Assembly (NCBI GenBank): GCA_003249255.1
Contig: QKJP01000026.1
Location: 124,001 to 188,000, forward strand
Direction of reading: 5' to 3'
From: Bacteroidales bacterium
GTDB taxonomy: Bacteria > Bacteroidota > Bacteroidia > Bacteroidales > Marinilabiliaceae
Length of the DNA stretch: 64,000 nt
Position numbers and translations under genes: made by a program. Below are positions 1 through 7,700 of this stretch, piece after piece (the first letter of the stretch is position 1; each line of letters begins with the position of its first letter). The notes under the pieces were generated by a model. That model was given only the letters and a program-made list of their open reading frames with translations, was not told the origin of the DNA and ran no database searches.

Positions 1-1
1 A

Positions 2-544
2 AATCTATTCTCTACAAGCGGAGTAGGAGGAGTGGTCATCCATAAAAACTTATCCTTGAAGCCACTTCTTCATGGTGGTACAGGTGTTAAAAGTAGTCTA
101 CTTTATCAACCTGAAGAATTCCCTTATAAATACGAAGCAGGCACAATGAATGATGTTGGTTTTGTCGCCTTAAATTATGGCTTGGATTACATAGATTCCA
201 TAGGGTTGGATAATATTTTTAATCAGAAGAAATCATTAGTTGATTATGCTCTACCTCAATTAAAATCCATCTTAGATATTCAGGTGTTGGAATCTGAAAC
301 AACTCGAAAAAGCATACCAGTCATAAATATACAACACAACGAATTTAGCGTAGAAGATTTGTCCTATATTCTTCATCATTCTTATGGTTTTATAACGAGA
401 TCAGGATTACACTGCGCGCCCTTAATTCATAAATATATTGGCACAGATCCGGAAGGAACAATTCGACTTAGTTTTTCGCATTTGAATGTAAAGTCAGATA
501 TCGACCAATTAATAAAAGCCCTTACCGAAATCTCTAAATCTTAA
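2..544 (+). CDS. Cysteine desulfurase-like class V aminotransferase (C-terminal part)
   Basis: This is the C-terminal part of a PLP-dependent class V aminotransferase of the cysteine desulfurase type, which would release sulfur or selenium from cysteine or selenocysteine. The frame is open from the window edge; the GTG at 32 is internal. Visible motifs are GGTG followed by the P..YEAGTMN block, and RSGLHCAPLIH, whose Cys is the expected persulfide-forming residue. The PLP-binding lysine normally lies just before the first visible residues, so it is outside the window. The next gene starts 3 bp after the stop, which suggests one transcript. The family is clear; whether the physiological substrate is cysteine, selenocysteine or another amino acid cannot be told. 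Confidence 0.8.
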   Translation, partial: NLFSTSGVGGVVIHKNLSLKPLLHGGTGVKSSLLYQPEEFPYKYEAGTMNDVGFVALNYGLDYIDSIGLDNIFNQKKSLVDYALPQLKSILDIQVLESETTRKSIPVINIQHNEFSVEDLSYILHHSYGFITRSGLHCAPLIHKYIGTDPEGTIRLSFSHLNVKSDIDQLIKALTEISKS

Positions 545-547
545 GCT

Positions 548-832
548 ATGGAAATAATCAAAATCACGGAAATGGAAACTTGCTTTGATGGCACCTCCGT
601 TTACGAACTTAGTTTGTCAGATGAGATGACCGAAGCATTTATGAAAGAACTTGTCTATAAAGGCTATCTGGATTATTATCCCAATTTTGCCCGACCTTTC
701 TTTCGTATAAAATACCATGATGGATTTTATATAAAAGGGATCCTTGGCTCGAATTCATTGAGAGTTCATACCTACGAAAAGGCTTACTTAGATGAACTTA
801 AGGTGTTTATAGAGGAAAGAGTTTGTGTCTAG
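548..832 (+). CDS. Small conserved-looking protein of unknown function
   Basis: A 94-residue soluble protein with no signal peptide or membrane segment. It is rich in aromatic residues, with a central stretch like PNFARPFFRIKYHDGFYIKG. I do not recognise the family. It begins 3 bp after the cysteine-desulfurase-like gene, so it is very likely co-transcribed and may work in the same sulfur or selenium pathway; that link is inference from position only. The single ATG start is well placed. Confidence 0.6.
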   Translation: MEIIKITEMETCFDGTSVYELSLSDEMTEAFMKELVYKGYLDYYPNFARPFFRIKYHDGFYIKGILGSNSLRVHTYEKAYLDELKVFIEERVCV

Positions 833-895
833 CTGAAATAATTATTTTACACTATAGAATCGTATTAATACTCCAAAAGAGTAAAACCTAACCTT

Positions 896-1078
896 ATGGC
901 AGATAAGTTATTACAGTATTATGCTGATGCCAAAAAAATTGGCGGATTAAAAGCGCAAATGCGTCTGGCGATTATTACAAAGATCCCCAGTAGTAAAGCA
1001 AGTTCGGAACCTGATACTCCGGATAATATAAATGCTTTTGAAGCGGGGTTGAGAGAGATTAAAAAAGAGTTTAATTAA
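896..1078 (+). CDS. 60-residue protein of unknown function, upstream of the V4R-like pair
   Basis: A 60-residue, mostly helical, charged protein (MADKLLQYY start, KKEFN end) with no cysteines and no signal sequence. It is separated by 63 bp from the gene before it, but by only 14 bp from the V4R-like gene after it, so it probably heads a three-gene unit running to 2234. I do not recognise it. It could be a small regulator or a subunit that works with the two V4R-like proteins. Codon use looks like that of its neighbours, which supports a real gene despite its size. Confidence 0.55.
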   Translation: MADKLLQYYADAKKIGGLKAQMRLAIITKIPSSKASSEPDTPDNINAFEAGLREIKKEFN

Positions 1079-1092
1079 TAAACAATGTAATT

Positions 1093-1620
1093 ATGGCTAA
1101 TTTTGTTAAAACCGAACTTAAAGTAAAACATACATTTAATCAGCGACTTAAGCGTCATTATTTAAATGATATTCAATCCGTTTATCATTGTCATCATTAT
1201 AGTGCCTTGTATACTCAATTAGCAATTGATGCTAATGAAGAAGCGTTATTAGCAACCGCTGCTGAAGAAAATTTCTACGTGATGCTAATAAACTATTTTA
1301 AAGAAAACAATGTAGAAGATATAGAATTAAAAGTGATCTTGGCTTGTGAGTATTATTCAGTACTTGGTTTGGGTTCTCTTACTGTTGATGTATTATCAAA
1401 TAATATGAGTATTGTTTCTTCTGAAAATTCCCATATCGAATTAGGATGGATAAAGAAATGGAAAAATTACGATAAACCTGTAAATTATATTGGTTGTGGT
1501 TACGTTTCGGCGATGTTATCTGCTGTATTAAATCATCCAATTGGAACTTTCGAAACTGTTGAATTACAAAGTATTGTGATGGGGTCAGAAAAAACAATTT
1601 TTAAATCGTATGTAAAATAA
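1093..1620 (+). CDS. V4R-like (4-vinyl reductase/XylR-N type) domain protein, first of two
   Basis: A 175-residue soluble protein. The C-terminal third (GCGYVSAMLSAVLN, then a Glu, then MGSEKTIFK) has the shape of the V4R domain end: a cysteine or glycine before a small-residue helix, a glutamate strand, and a final G-x-x-x-x-x-F strand. V4R domains are small-ligand or cofactor sensors found in chlorophyll-precursor reductases, XylR-type regulators and archaeal metabolism. The N-terminal half holds a CHHYS motif that could bind metal. The next V4R-like gene begins 8 bp downstream, and together they may form a heterodimer. The family call is from motif shape only. Confidence 0.5.
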   Translation: MANFVKTELKVKHTFNQRLKRHYLNDIQSVYHCHHYSALYTQLAIDANEEALLATAAEENFYVMLINYFKENNVEDIELKVILACEYYSVLGLGSLTVDVLSNNMSIVSSENSHIELGWIKKWKNYDKPVNYIGCGYVSAMLSAVLNHPIGTFETVELQSIVMGSEKTIFKSYVK

Positions 1621-1628
1621 GATAAGAT

Positions 1629-2234
1629 ATGTCAATAGATAGAAAAAAAATTATAGATGATATGTCTAAAATTCAGGTTTTAGGTAATTCCAGAGGGTTA
1701 ATTGAAGCGTTTAATGTTTATGTTAATCAATTACCTACTAATTTTTGGAATACCTTTGCCGAACGCTTAGTTGCAAAATCAAATTTAGATCTTGTTTCCG
1801 ATGTTGAAAATTTATTGATTTACGCAGCTCGGGAATGTGGTTATCATACCGGTTATGGCATTATTACTTCAGAAGAGTGGAAGGCAATTGTTCAGCCCAT
1901 GGTTGAAACTACAGAAGATGTGCTTCATGGAGCTTTTGCTGTATTTACAGCCTGGGGGTGGGCACAAACCGAGATTTTAGAATTGGTTCCGGGAGAGAAG
2001 ATGGTTGTTCGCGCATACGATTACTATGAAGCTGATTCTGTTCTATATGGACGCTTAGATCGAAAGTGCGCTTATATGATTCAAGGTGTTTGTTCTGCAT
2101 TTATGGCTCTTGCGTACTCAGGAGAATACGAAACGGATGGCTCTAAAGCTTTGGATTTTGAATGTATTCAAACCAAAGGCATCGAGTGTGGAGATGATTA
2201 TGGGGAGTTTGTGATTGAAAAACGAAAAGAGTAG
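1629..2234 (+). CDS. V4R-like domain protein, second of two
   Basis: A 201-residue soluble protein. Its end matches the V4R pattern better than its neighbour does: CAYMIQGVCSAFM, then ECIQTKGIECGDDYGEF, like the Cys-rich E-x-x-C-x-x-x-G-x-x-x-C-x-F ending of V4R domains. The cysteines could hold a metal or cofactor. Conserved-looking blocks include YAARECGYHTG and AWGWAQTEILELVPGEKM. It lies 8 bp after the other V4R-like gene and is followed by a strong terminator. The substrate or signal is unknown; related domains bind aromatic compounds, tetrapyrroles or pterins. Confidence 0.55.
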   Translation: MSIDRKKIIDDMSKIQVLGNSRGLIEAFNVYVNQLPTNFWNTFAERLVAKSNLDLVSDVENLLIYAARECGYHTGYGIITSEEWKAIVQPMVETTEDVLHGAFAVFTAWGWAQTEILELVPGEKMVVRAYDYYEADSVLYGRLDRKCAYMIQGVCSAFMALAYSGEYETDGSKALDFECIQTKGIECGDDYGEFVIEKRKE

Positions 2235-2258
2235 GTTTTTTGATAGGATTTTGTTTTC

Positions 2259-2296
2259 CCTCCGTGAAATTTATTGAATTCACGGAGGTTTTTTTT
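2259..2296 (+). terminator. Rho-independent terminator after the V4R-like operon
   Basis: A perfect 10-bp stem (CCTCCGTGAA at 2259-2268, TTCACGGAGG at 2279-2288) with a 10-nt loop is followed by eight T residues. It ends the plus-strand operon and its T-tract touches the stop codon of the convergent gene. Confidence 0.9.
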
Positions 2297-3455
2297 ATTC
2301 AGGTATACTAAAGCGTTTCCAAAAAGTTTGATCGCTGTCTTTGCTTACAAAATATTTTTGGTTAACTGAGTTCTTTTTATTGAAGTCATTATAGTCATAC
2401 ATAATCCAAAGCGAGGATTCTTTAACAGTTGACTTGGTGTTATTTTGGTATTCACCGGTATAACTTATTTTGTACAAAGCGTATTTACCATTGTGTTTTT
2501 TATAGTCACTAATAGCACTGTATGAATAGTTACTATTCGTCGTACAACAGCTTCCGGTTGAAGAAGTCTTACCTCCATGAAAAAAGGCTGAACTTTCAGC
2601 ATGTAATTCGTTTCTTAATATGGCATAGTCGCTCATGTTAATGTAAATTGTACCCTTGTAGCTTTTTATTCTTTTATCGCCGGTGGTTTCAAATGATGGA
2701 TTCTTCAAGGAGTAATTTATTACCCATACAGAATCTGAATTGTAGCTTGTTTTCTCTGCAAGCGATAAGTCAAATTCATCCATGGTTTCAACATCTAGTA
2801 CATTTGCACGTACTCTTACCACATCAAAATTAAAAAGTTCTTCAGCACTAATAATACCATCTTTTAATCCTGCTATCGCATAGTTTCTTCTAACTTCTTT
2901 ACATTCAAATCTTCTGCTTGCATTAGATGTTGAAAAATCCCGTGATGTATATCCTGTTGAATCAGAGTAATGTATGGCGCATTCTGTAGTGTTGTTTTGT
3001 GTGATTTGTTTATAATAGGCTAATCCTTCGTAACTGCCAATATAATTATCTGTAATCATATTGCTTGAAGTTTTAAGAATTCCATAGAGTTTTTTTGATT
3101 TTGCCGTTACTTCCACTGAACCAAGATCGTAAGCTTGAGGGAATAATTTGATGATGCAGGGCTGCATATTTTTCAGTTCTTCAGCAAGAATTTCTTTTGG
3201 ACTGTAGCCAACTGCAGATATCCTGATTGTTTTGTCTAATTGAGAATTGGGAATGGAAATAATAAATTCACCATTAAAATCTGTTGCTGTACCTATGTAA
3301 GTTTCTTTAACACCCAGGTTGGCAAATTCTACAGATTTTTGAGTCTTAGCATCAATAACTTTTCCTTTTAATTCAAGCATTTGACCCGATGTCCAAAACG
3401 AACAGCAAAAGAAAACTAGGATCAGGAGTGAAGAATGCAGATTATGTTTATTCAT
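2295..3455 (-). CDS. Secreted protein with carboxypeptidase-D regulatory-like domain
   Basis: A protein of about 386 residues. The longest frame starts at a TTG (3482) inside a palindrome; the ATG at 3455 gives a proper signal peptide (MNKHNLHSSLLILVFF..), so I use that start. After the signal comes a CarboxypepD_reg-like beta-sandwich (LKGKVIDAKTQKSVEFANLG, then GTATDFNGEF), typical of Bacteroidota outer-membrane and surface proteins. The rest, about 270 residues, is beta-rich and of unknown function and lacks an obvious TonB plug or barrel. It is probably periplasmic or outer-membrane associated. It is transcribed divergently from the coiled-coil lipoprotein. Confidence 0.65.
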   Translation of the reverse strand: MNKHNLHSSLLILVFFCCSFWTSGQMLELKGKVIDAKTQKSVEFANLGVKETYIGTATDFNGEFIISIPNSQLDKTIRISAVGYSPKEILAEELKNMQPCIIKLFPQAYDLGSVEVTAKSKKLYGILKTSSNMITDNYIGSYEGLAYYKQITQNNTTECAIHYSDSTGYTSRDFSTSNASRRFECKEVRRNYAIAGLKDGIISAEELFNFDVVRVRANVLDVETMDEFDLSLAEKTSYNSDSVWVINYSLKNPSFETTGDKRIKSYKGTIYINMSDYAILRNELHAESSAFFHGGKTSSTGSCCTTNSNYSYSAISDYKKHNGKYALYKISYTGEYQNNTKSTVKESSLWIMYDYNDFNKKNSVNQKYFVSKDSDQTFWKRFSIPE

Positions 3456-3464
3456 ATTAGAAGT

Positions 3465-3492
3465 TTTTATACTTTTGATCAAAAGTATAAAA
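3465..3492. promoter_or_regulatory. 28-bp perfect palindrome with mirrored -7 boxes between divergent genes
   Basis: The 58-bp gap between two divergent genes is centred on a perfect 28-bp palindrome. Each half contains TACTTTTG, a match to the Bacteroidota -7 consensus TAnnTTTG (3470-3477 on plus, 3480-3487 on minus). It may therefore be a symmetric bidirectional promoter, an operator for a dimeric regulator, or both. The -33 elements are weak (TTTA at 3447-3450 for plus). Confidence 0.5.
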
Positions 3493-3513
3493 CCATTTTA
3501 AATCACATGTCCT

Positions 3514-4233
3514 ATGGCACTAAAAATCTTTGCTTTTGTTTTTCTTTTAACGGCTTTAAGTAGTTGTGTTGTTTCAAAGAAAAAGTATGAGGTTTTGATG
3601 TCGCAGAATAATAGTCTCGCATCTAAATTATCAGAAAGTACAAAAGAAAATAAGCAGTTAAATAAAACATTGGAGAATACCTTAGCTGAGTTTGAGCTTA
3701 TCAAAGCTGATTATAATAAGAGTTCGGCTGTGAGTGCTGATGAAGTAGCAGATTTGAAAATTAAGCTGTCTAAATTATCACAGGGAGAAAAACAACTTAG
3801 TCAAAAGCTCAATGAGACACTGAGTCAAATTAAAGCTAAAGAAAAGGCAAGTTATGCAGTAAGTGAAGAGTTAGAAACGGCAATTTCCCAATTAAATGAG
3901 CTTCGAAAAGAAAATTCCAGCCTTGAGTTTTCACTGAAGCAAGCTCAGGAAAGAGGAGAGATGATGCAGTCGAGCATTAAAGAAAAGGATGCTGAATTGT
4001 TAGAGGTTAATAAAGAACGCTATGATGCGAAACAAAATCTAGAAGAGTCATCTCAAAAAATTAAAAAGATGGAGATGCAATTGGTTAAAAACCAGCAGGA
4101 GCTTGATGAAATTTCCACTGCATTTATTGCCCTAAGAAAAGAGTTGTTAAGTGCTAAATCGTCTAATAAAGTGATAGATCCAAATAATAATAATAACATT
4201 AACCGGATTGCTAAATTACTGGGTCATTATTAA
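3514..4233 (+). CDS. Coiled-coil outer-membrane lipoprotein (OmpA-type N-terminus without OmpA domain)
   Basis: A 239-residue lipoprotein: the signal sequence MALKIFAFVFLLTALSS is followed by the lipobox cysteine in SSCVVSKKKYE. The residues after the cysteine are the same kind of start seen in Bacteroidota OmpA-family lipoproteins (CVSKKKYxxL). Residues about 35-215 are a nearly continuous coiled coil rich in K, E, Q, S and L. An OmpA-like peptidoglycan-binding domain usually follows, but here the protein ends with an Asn run and LLGHY. It may be a spacer or scaffold lipoprotein, or a truncated OmpA relative; no remnant of the missing domain is seen downstream. Confidence 0.7.
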   Translation: MALKIFAFVFLLTALSSCVVSKKKYEVLMSQNNSLASKLSESTKENKQLNKTLENTLAEFELIKADYNKSSAVSADEVADLKIKLSKLSQGEKQLSQKLNETLSQIKAKEKASYAVSEELETAISQLNELRKENSSLEFSLKQAQERGEMMQSSIKEKDAELLEVNKERYDAKQNLEESSQKIKKMEMQLVKNQQELDEISTAFIALRKELLSAKSSNKVIDPNNNNNINRIAKLLGHY

Positions 4234-4431
4234 GAATTATGTATATCCGTTATTGTGCTTAATTATTTAACACAGAGTCCCAAAGGCAATGAGTTTTTTC
4301 TATGAATAATCTAGTGCTCTGTTTCACCGCGTGCATCTGGCAGGTCTGTGATTCTGTATTGAGTTTTAGGCGTTATATCACTATTTTATGAATTGTGCGA
4401 TATATAAACATTCAGATTAAGAATAAAAAAG

Positions 4432-4464
4432 AAAGCGATTTTCAATATTGAAAATCGCTTTTTT
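4432..4464. terminator. Bidirectional terminator-like perfect palindrome
   Basis: A perfect 30-bp inverted repeat (arms 4432-4446 and 4447-4461) has an A-run on its left and a T-run on its right, so it can end transcription on either strand. It probably served both the plus-strand lipoprotein and the minus-strand 1517-residue gene before the family A element was inserted between it and the latter. Confidence 0.75.
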
Positions 4465-4499
4465 CATATCCAGACTGGAGTAGTTTTTTATTTTTTCAA

Positions 4500-4797
4500 T
4501 AATACGTTTTTGAGGTCACTAGATTAGTACATACATTTCTGCATAAATCTAAAAAAGCCCCAAAGTATGCGATATCCCAAAGCCTAGCCTGTATGGGCTA
4601 GGATAGTAATCAGGTATTTTATTTAAGCACAAAGGTGCGTAGTCGTGTGATTAAGACTACGCACCTATATTTGTGCTAACAATATCATGCCATGATATTC
4701 ATAGCCCTTCAGGCTATGCTTAATGACACCGCATCTTTGATGCTAACGTAAGCTTACTATTGATAAGTATTTAACTACTTACCTTTAATACGTTTTT
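4500..4797. mobile_element. Family A non-autonomous element, copy 1 (274 bp, 12-bp target duplication)
   Basis: The element spans 4512-4785 and is flanked by a perfect 12-bp direct repeat TAATACGTTTTT at 4500-4511 and 4786-4797. The ends are imperfect inverted repeats (GAGGTCACTAG against AAGGTAAGTAG). There is no ORF. It holds a series of hairpins: AGCCTAGCC/GGGCTAGG (from about 4581), the GGTGCGTAGTC/GACTACGCACC stem with outer GCAC/GTGC pairs (4627-4677), ATATCATGCCATGATAT, and TAGCCC/GGCTA. A second copy lies at 44362-44803. It resembles a MITE mobilised by a transposase elsewhere in the genome. Its right end supplies the stop codon of the gene at 4775-9328. Confidence 0.75.
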
Positions 4798-7700
4798 TTA
4801 ATTCTTCCTCACTTTGTAATTCTTCTTCCTCCACATTCTTAGTTTCTTCTTCTATAACTTTAGTTTCTTCAGTCGTTTCTTCTACTTCTTCATCTGAAAT
4901 TTCCTCTGAATCATCTTTGTTGAAAGTACTCAGGAATCTCTTTTTCTTACTGTCAGGCGCTAAAATAAATGAATAGGATTTTTCGCCTAAGCCAACTTTT
5001 TGCTTACGTTCCTCTGATTTTAAACCTTGAATAAAGTCATTGTAAGCCTGATCAGAGGAAAGGGTTTGCATCATGCCGTTTTTATAAGAGTAGTATACCC
5101 AGTTTTTAGAATCAAATTGTAGGTAAAAATCTAACGAATTACCACTTCTTTTTCTGGTTATTTTAAGTTTAAGATCAACTGTTTTGTTAATCGAATAATC
5201 TTTGATAAAAGCCAGGTCTGCATTACCATCAGCAATGTAAGAGTTATTTGATGTTTTCCATTTCATATCAATGTTACTAAAAAGGAAGGTCTTATTAATA
5301 GCCGGATTCATTTCCGGAATTACACCAACAGTACTTCTGGCTTTGTCATATTTAGTTGCTTCAGCTCTACCAATCCATTCGGCCATTCTGGAAATAAAAG
5401 TGTCGGATGATAAGTTCGATATTTTTGCTTCAGAGTTTAGAATTGCAGAATATAAGATGTCAATTGAAGTTTGGTCAAAGAAGAAATTAATACTCATCAT
5501 AGAGCTGAAAATAAATTCGTTATCTTCTCTTTTGTGAATAATAGTCCCACTGTTGTTGAGCTTTATTTGATCCATATCAATACCTACATCAAATTTTCCA
5601 CTTGCCATTACATTGCAATCAAACTCGTTGTATCTGATGAGTGAACCTGTTGTATCGGGATTTTCATGTTTTATTTCAGAGGCTATGTCGAAGGATTTTA
5701 CTTTTTCATTATAGATCAAGTATCCTTGAGATGTTATCATAGAGACATCGCTATAGTCTTTTCTATTTTCAAGAAAGGAACTGTATATATGGGTACTATC
5801 TTTGGTAATAAAGAAGTCTTTATAAATATTTTCGTACTCAAAATTTTGAATTTGCTCACCAACCGGGATTTTAATGTTTTTAGGATCAATAATATCTTCG
5901 AACCTGATATAAGTTTGAACCCCATTTCTACACGGATGGAGCATTTGGACACCACCATCAAAGGATAGATGTTTGTTTTCTGCTTTTAGATTTACCTTAC
6001 CTTTATAGGCGAAATGCGAATCCAGGTTTACGAAATCTTTTTCAGAAATGGTTCCAAAGGCTTGAGTTCGCTTTTCATCATTATTCATTTCTATTTTGTG
6101 CATGTTAAGCGTGTATGTTTTATCGGCACCATTTGTAAAATCATATTTTCCATAACCGGTGTATGCATATTTTCCTTGTACCGTTACTCTGGCATCATAT
6201 AATTTATGCGTATGAGCTGTGTCATTTACTAAAATAACCACGCTGTCTAAGGGGTCAATAACAGCATTTTCATGAATTGTTACAAAACCATTGTTGAGCA
6301 TTAAGTTGGCATCTCCCACATCTATTTTTTTCACTTCTTCTGCATAGATGGTTTTATTTTCTACATCATATCTTGCCATTGGAACAAGAAATGATAAGGA
6401 GTCTTGTTTGCGATGCACCGAGATAAACTTGTTACCTTCTGTACCTCTCGCTCCCAGGTAAATGTCATTTTTATCCATGTGCCAGGAGAAGTTTGACATG
6501 TAAGAAATGTATCTGTTATCTGTAAATTCAACCTTACTACCACCTGAAATCGATTTAAAGGTACCTTGACGTTGGTCAAAGTCCAGGTGAGAAACAAGGT
6601 TGTCTGTCGAGAAACTAACACCTTCAACTTCACCGGCAACAAGGCTAAAGTCTGATAAATCAGCATCTAAGGTTCGAGAATAGAAATTGTATTTAGGTGA
6701 GTTAAGAGTAGCGCGTAGCATGTTTAATTTTCCGGATCCGGTTAAACCACCTGGAGCAACAGTCACTTCTCCACTTAACTCTGCTTCTTCACGATACATG
6801 ACAAAGTTTTCATCTAAGGATGTGGATGTTAAATAATCTTCTTCAGGAACAAATTCAATAAATGTGAAGGTTGCATTAACGTCGGGGTATTCAACCCCTT
6901 CGGTTTGATATTTAACCGAAAATTCTTGTGTGTTACCTTTGGTTCTGTCCGGTAAAAAGGTAAAGCTTTCTGATTTACTGGTAGAGGTAAGGTATTCCAA
7001 ATTACCATTTCCTTTTAATCCGGCAAAGCTTAGGTCAATGTCCTTGGTGAATCTAGCTTTTCCATCATAGATTGGGTAACCTTCAGGTGGAGTTGCTCTT
7101 TTAAATCCTAACGAATAATCTTCACGTATGGTCAGGTTCTCACCAAAATCCGGGAAAATATTGGAATGGAACTTTCCGCTAAAGTTAAAGTTTTCTGGTG
7201 TTAGGGTGTTTAAAGAATCCATTTCGAATGGATCTAACACAAAGTAGAAATCCTTGCGGGAATACGCTCCTCCCTGTGTTGCTTTACTATCGTAATAAAC
7301 ATGAGAATCTATATCACTTTTAAGGATGGGGTATTGAGGGTTGTTTGCATTACCGGATTTGTTATCCGGTGCATCAATCTTTAAAGACCCTGATAAACCG
7401 GCAATTGTGTTTTTGACATCTTTTAGAATGGGTTGACCAAAATAGTCTGTTTCGCCCGATTGAACTTTCATTTTTAAAGAGTCGATATTCGACATGTCAA
7501 TCTGGAAATTTTCGTACGAGAATTTAAAGCCATTTCCAAAAAGGTTTAACATTCCAGCACTTATTACCCCATCAAAAATAAAGTTACGGTTAGCTTTTAA
7601 AATGAGTTTCTCTTTCCTTGGAAAAAATATTACATTTTGGTGATCACAGATGGCAACTGAAGTTACTCCATTTAAGTTAAGGTCGTAATTTTTTAAGTCA

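Noticed and set aside
4512-4785. Family A element as a simple terminator or attenuator
   Set aside because: Inverted-repeat ends, a second copy and a perfect 12-bp flanking repeat are better explained by insertion.
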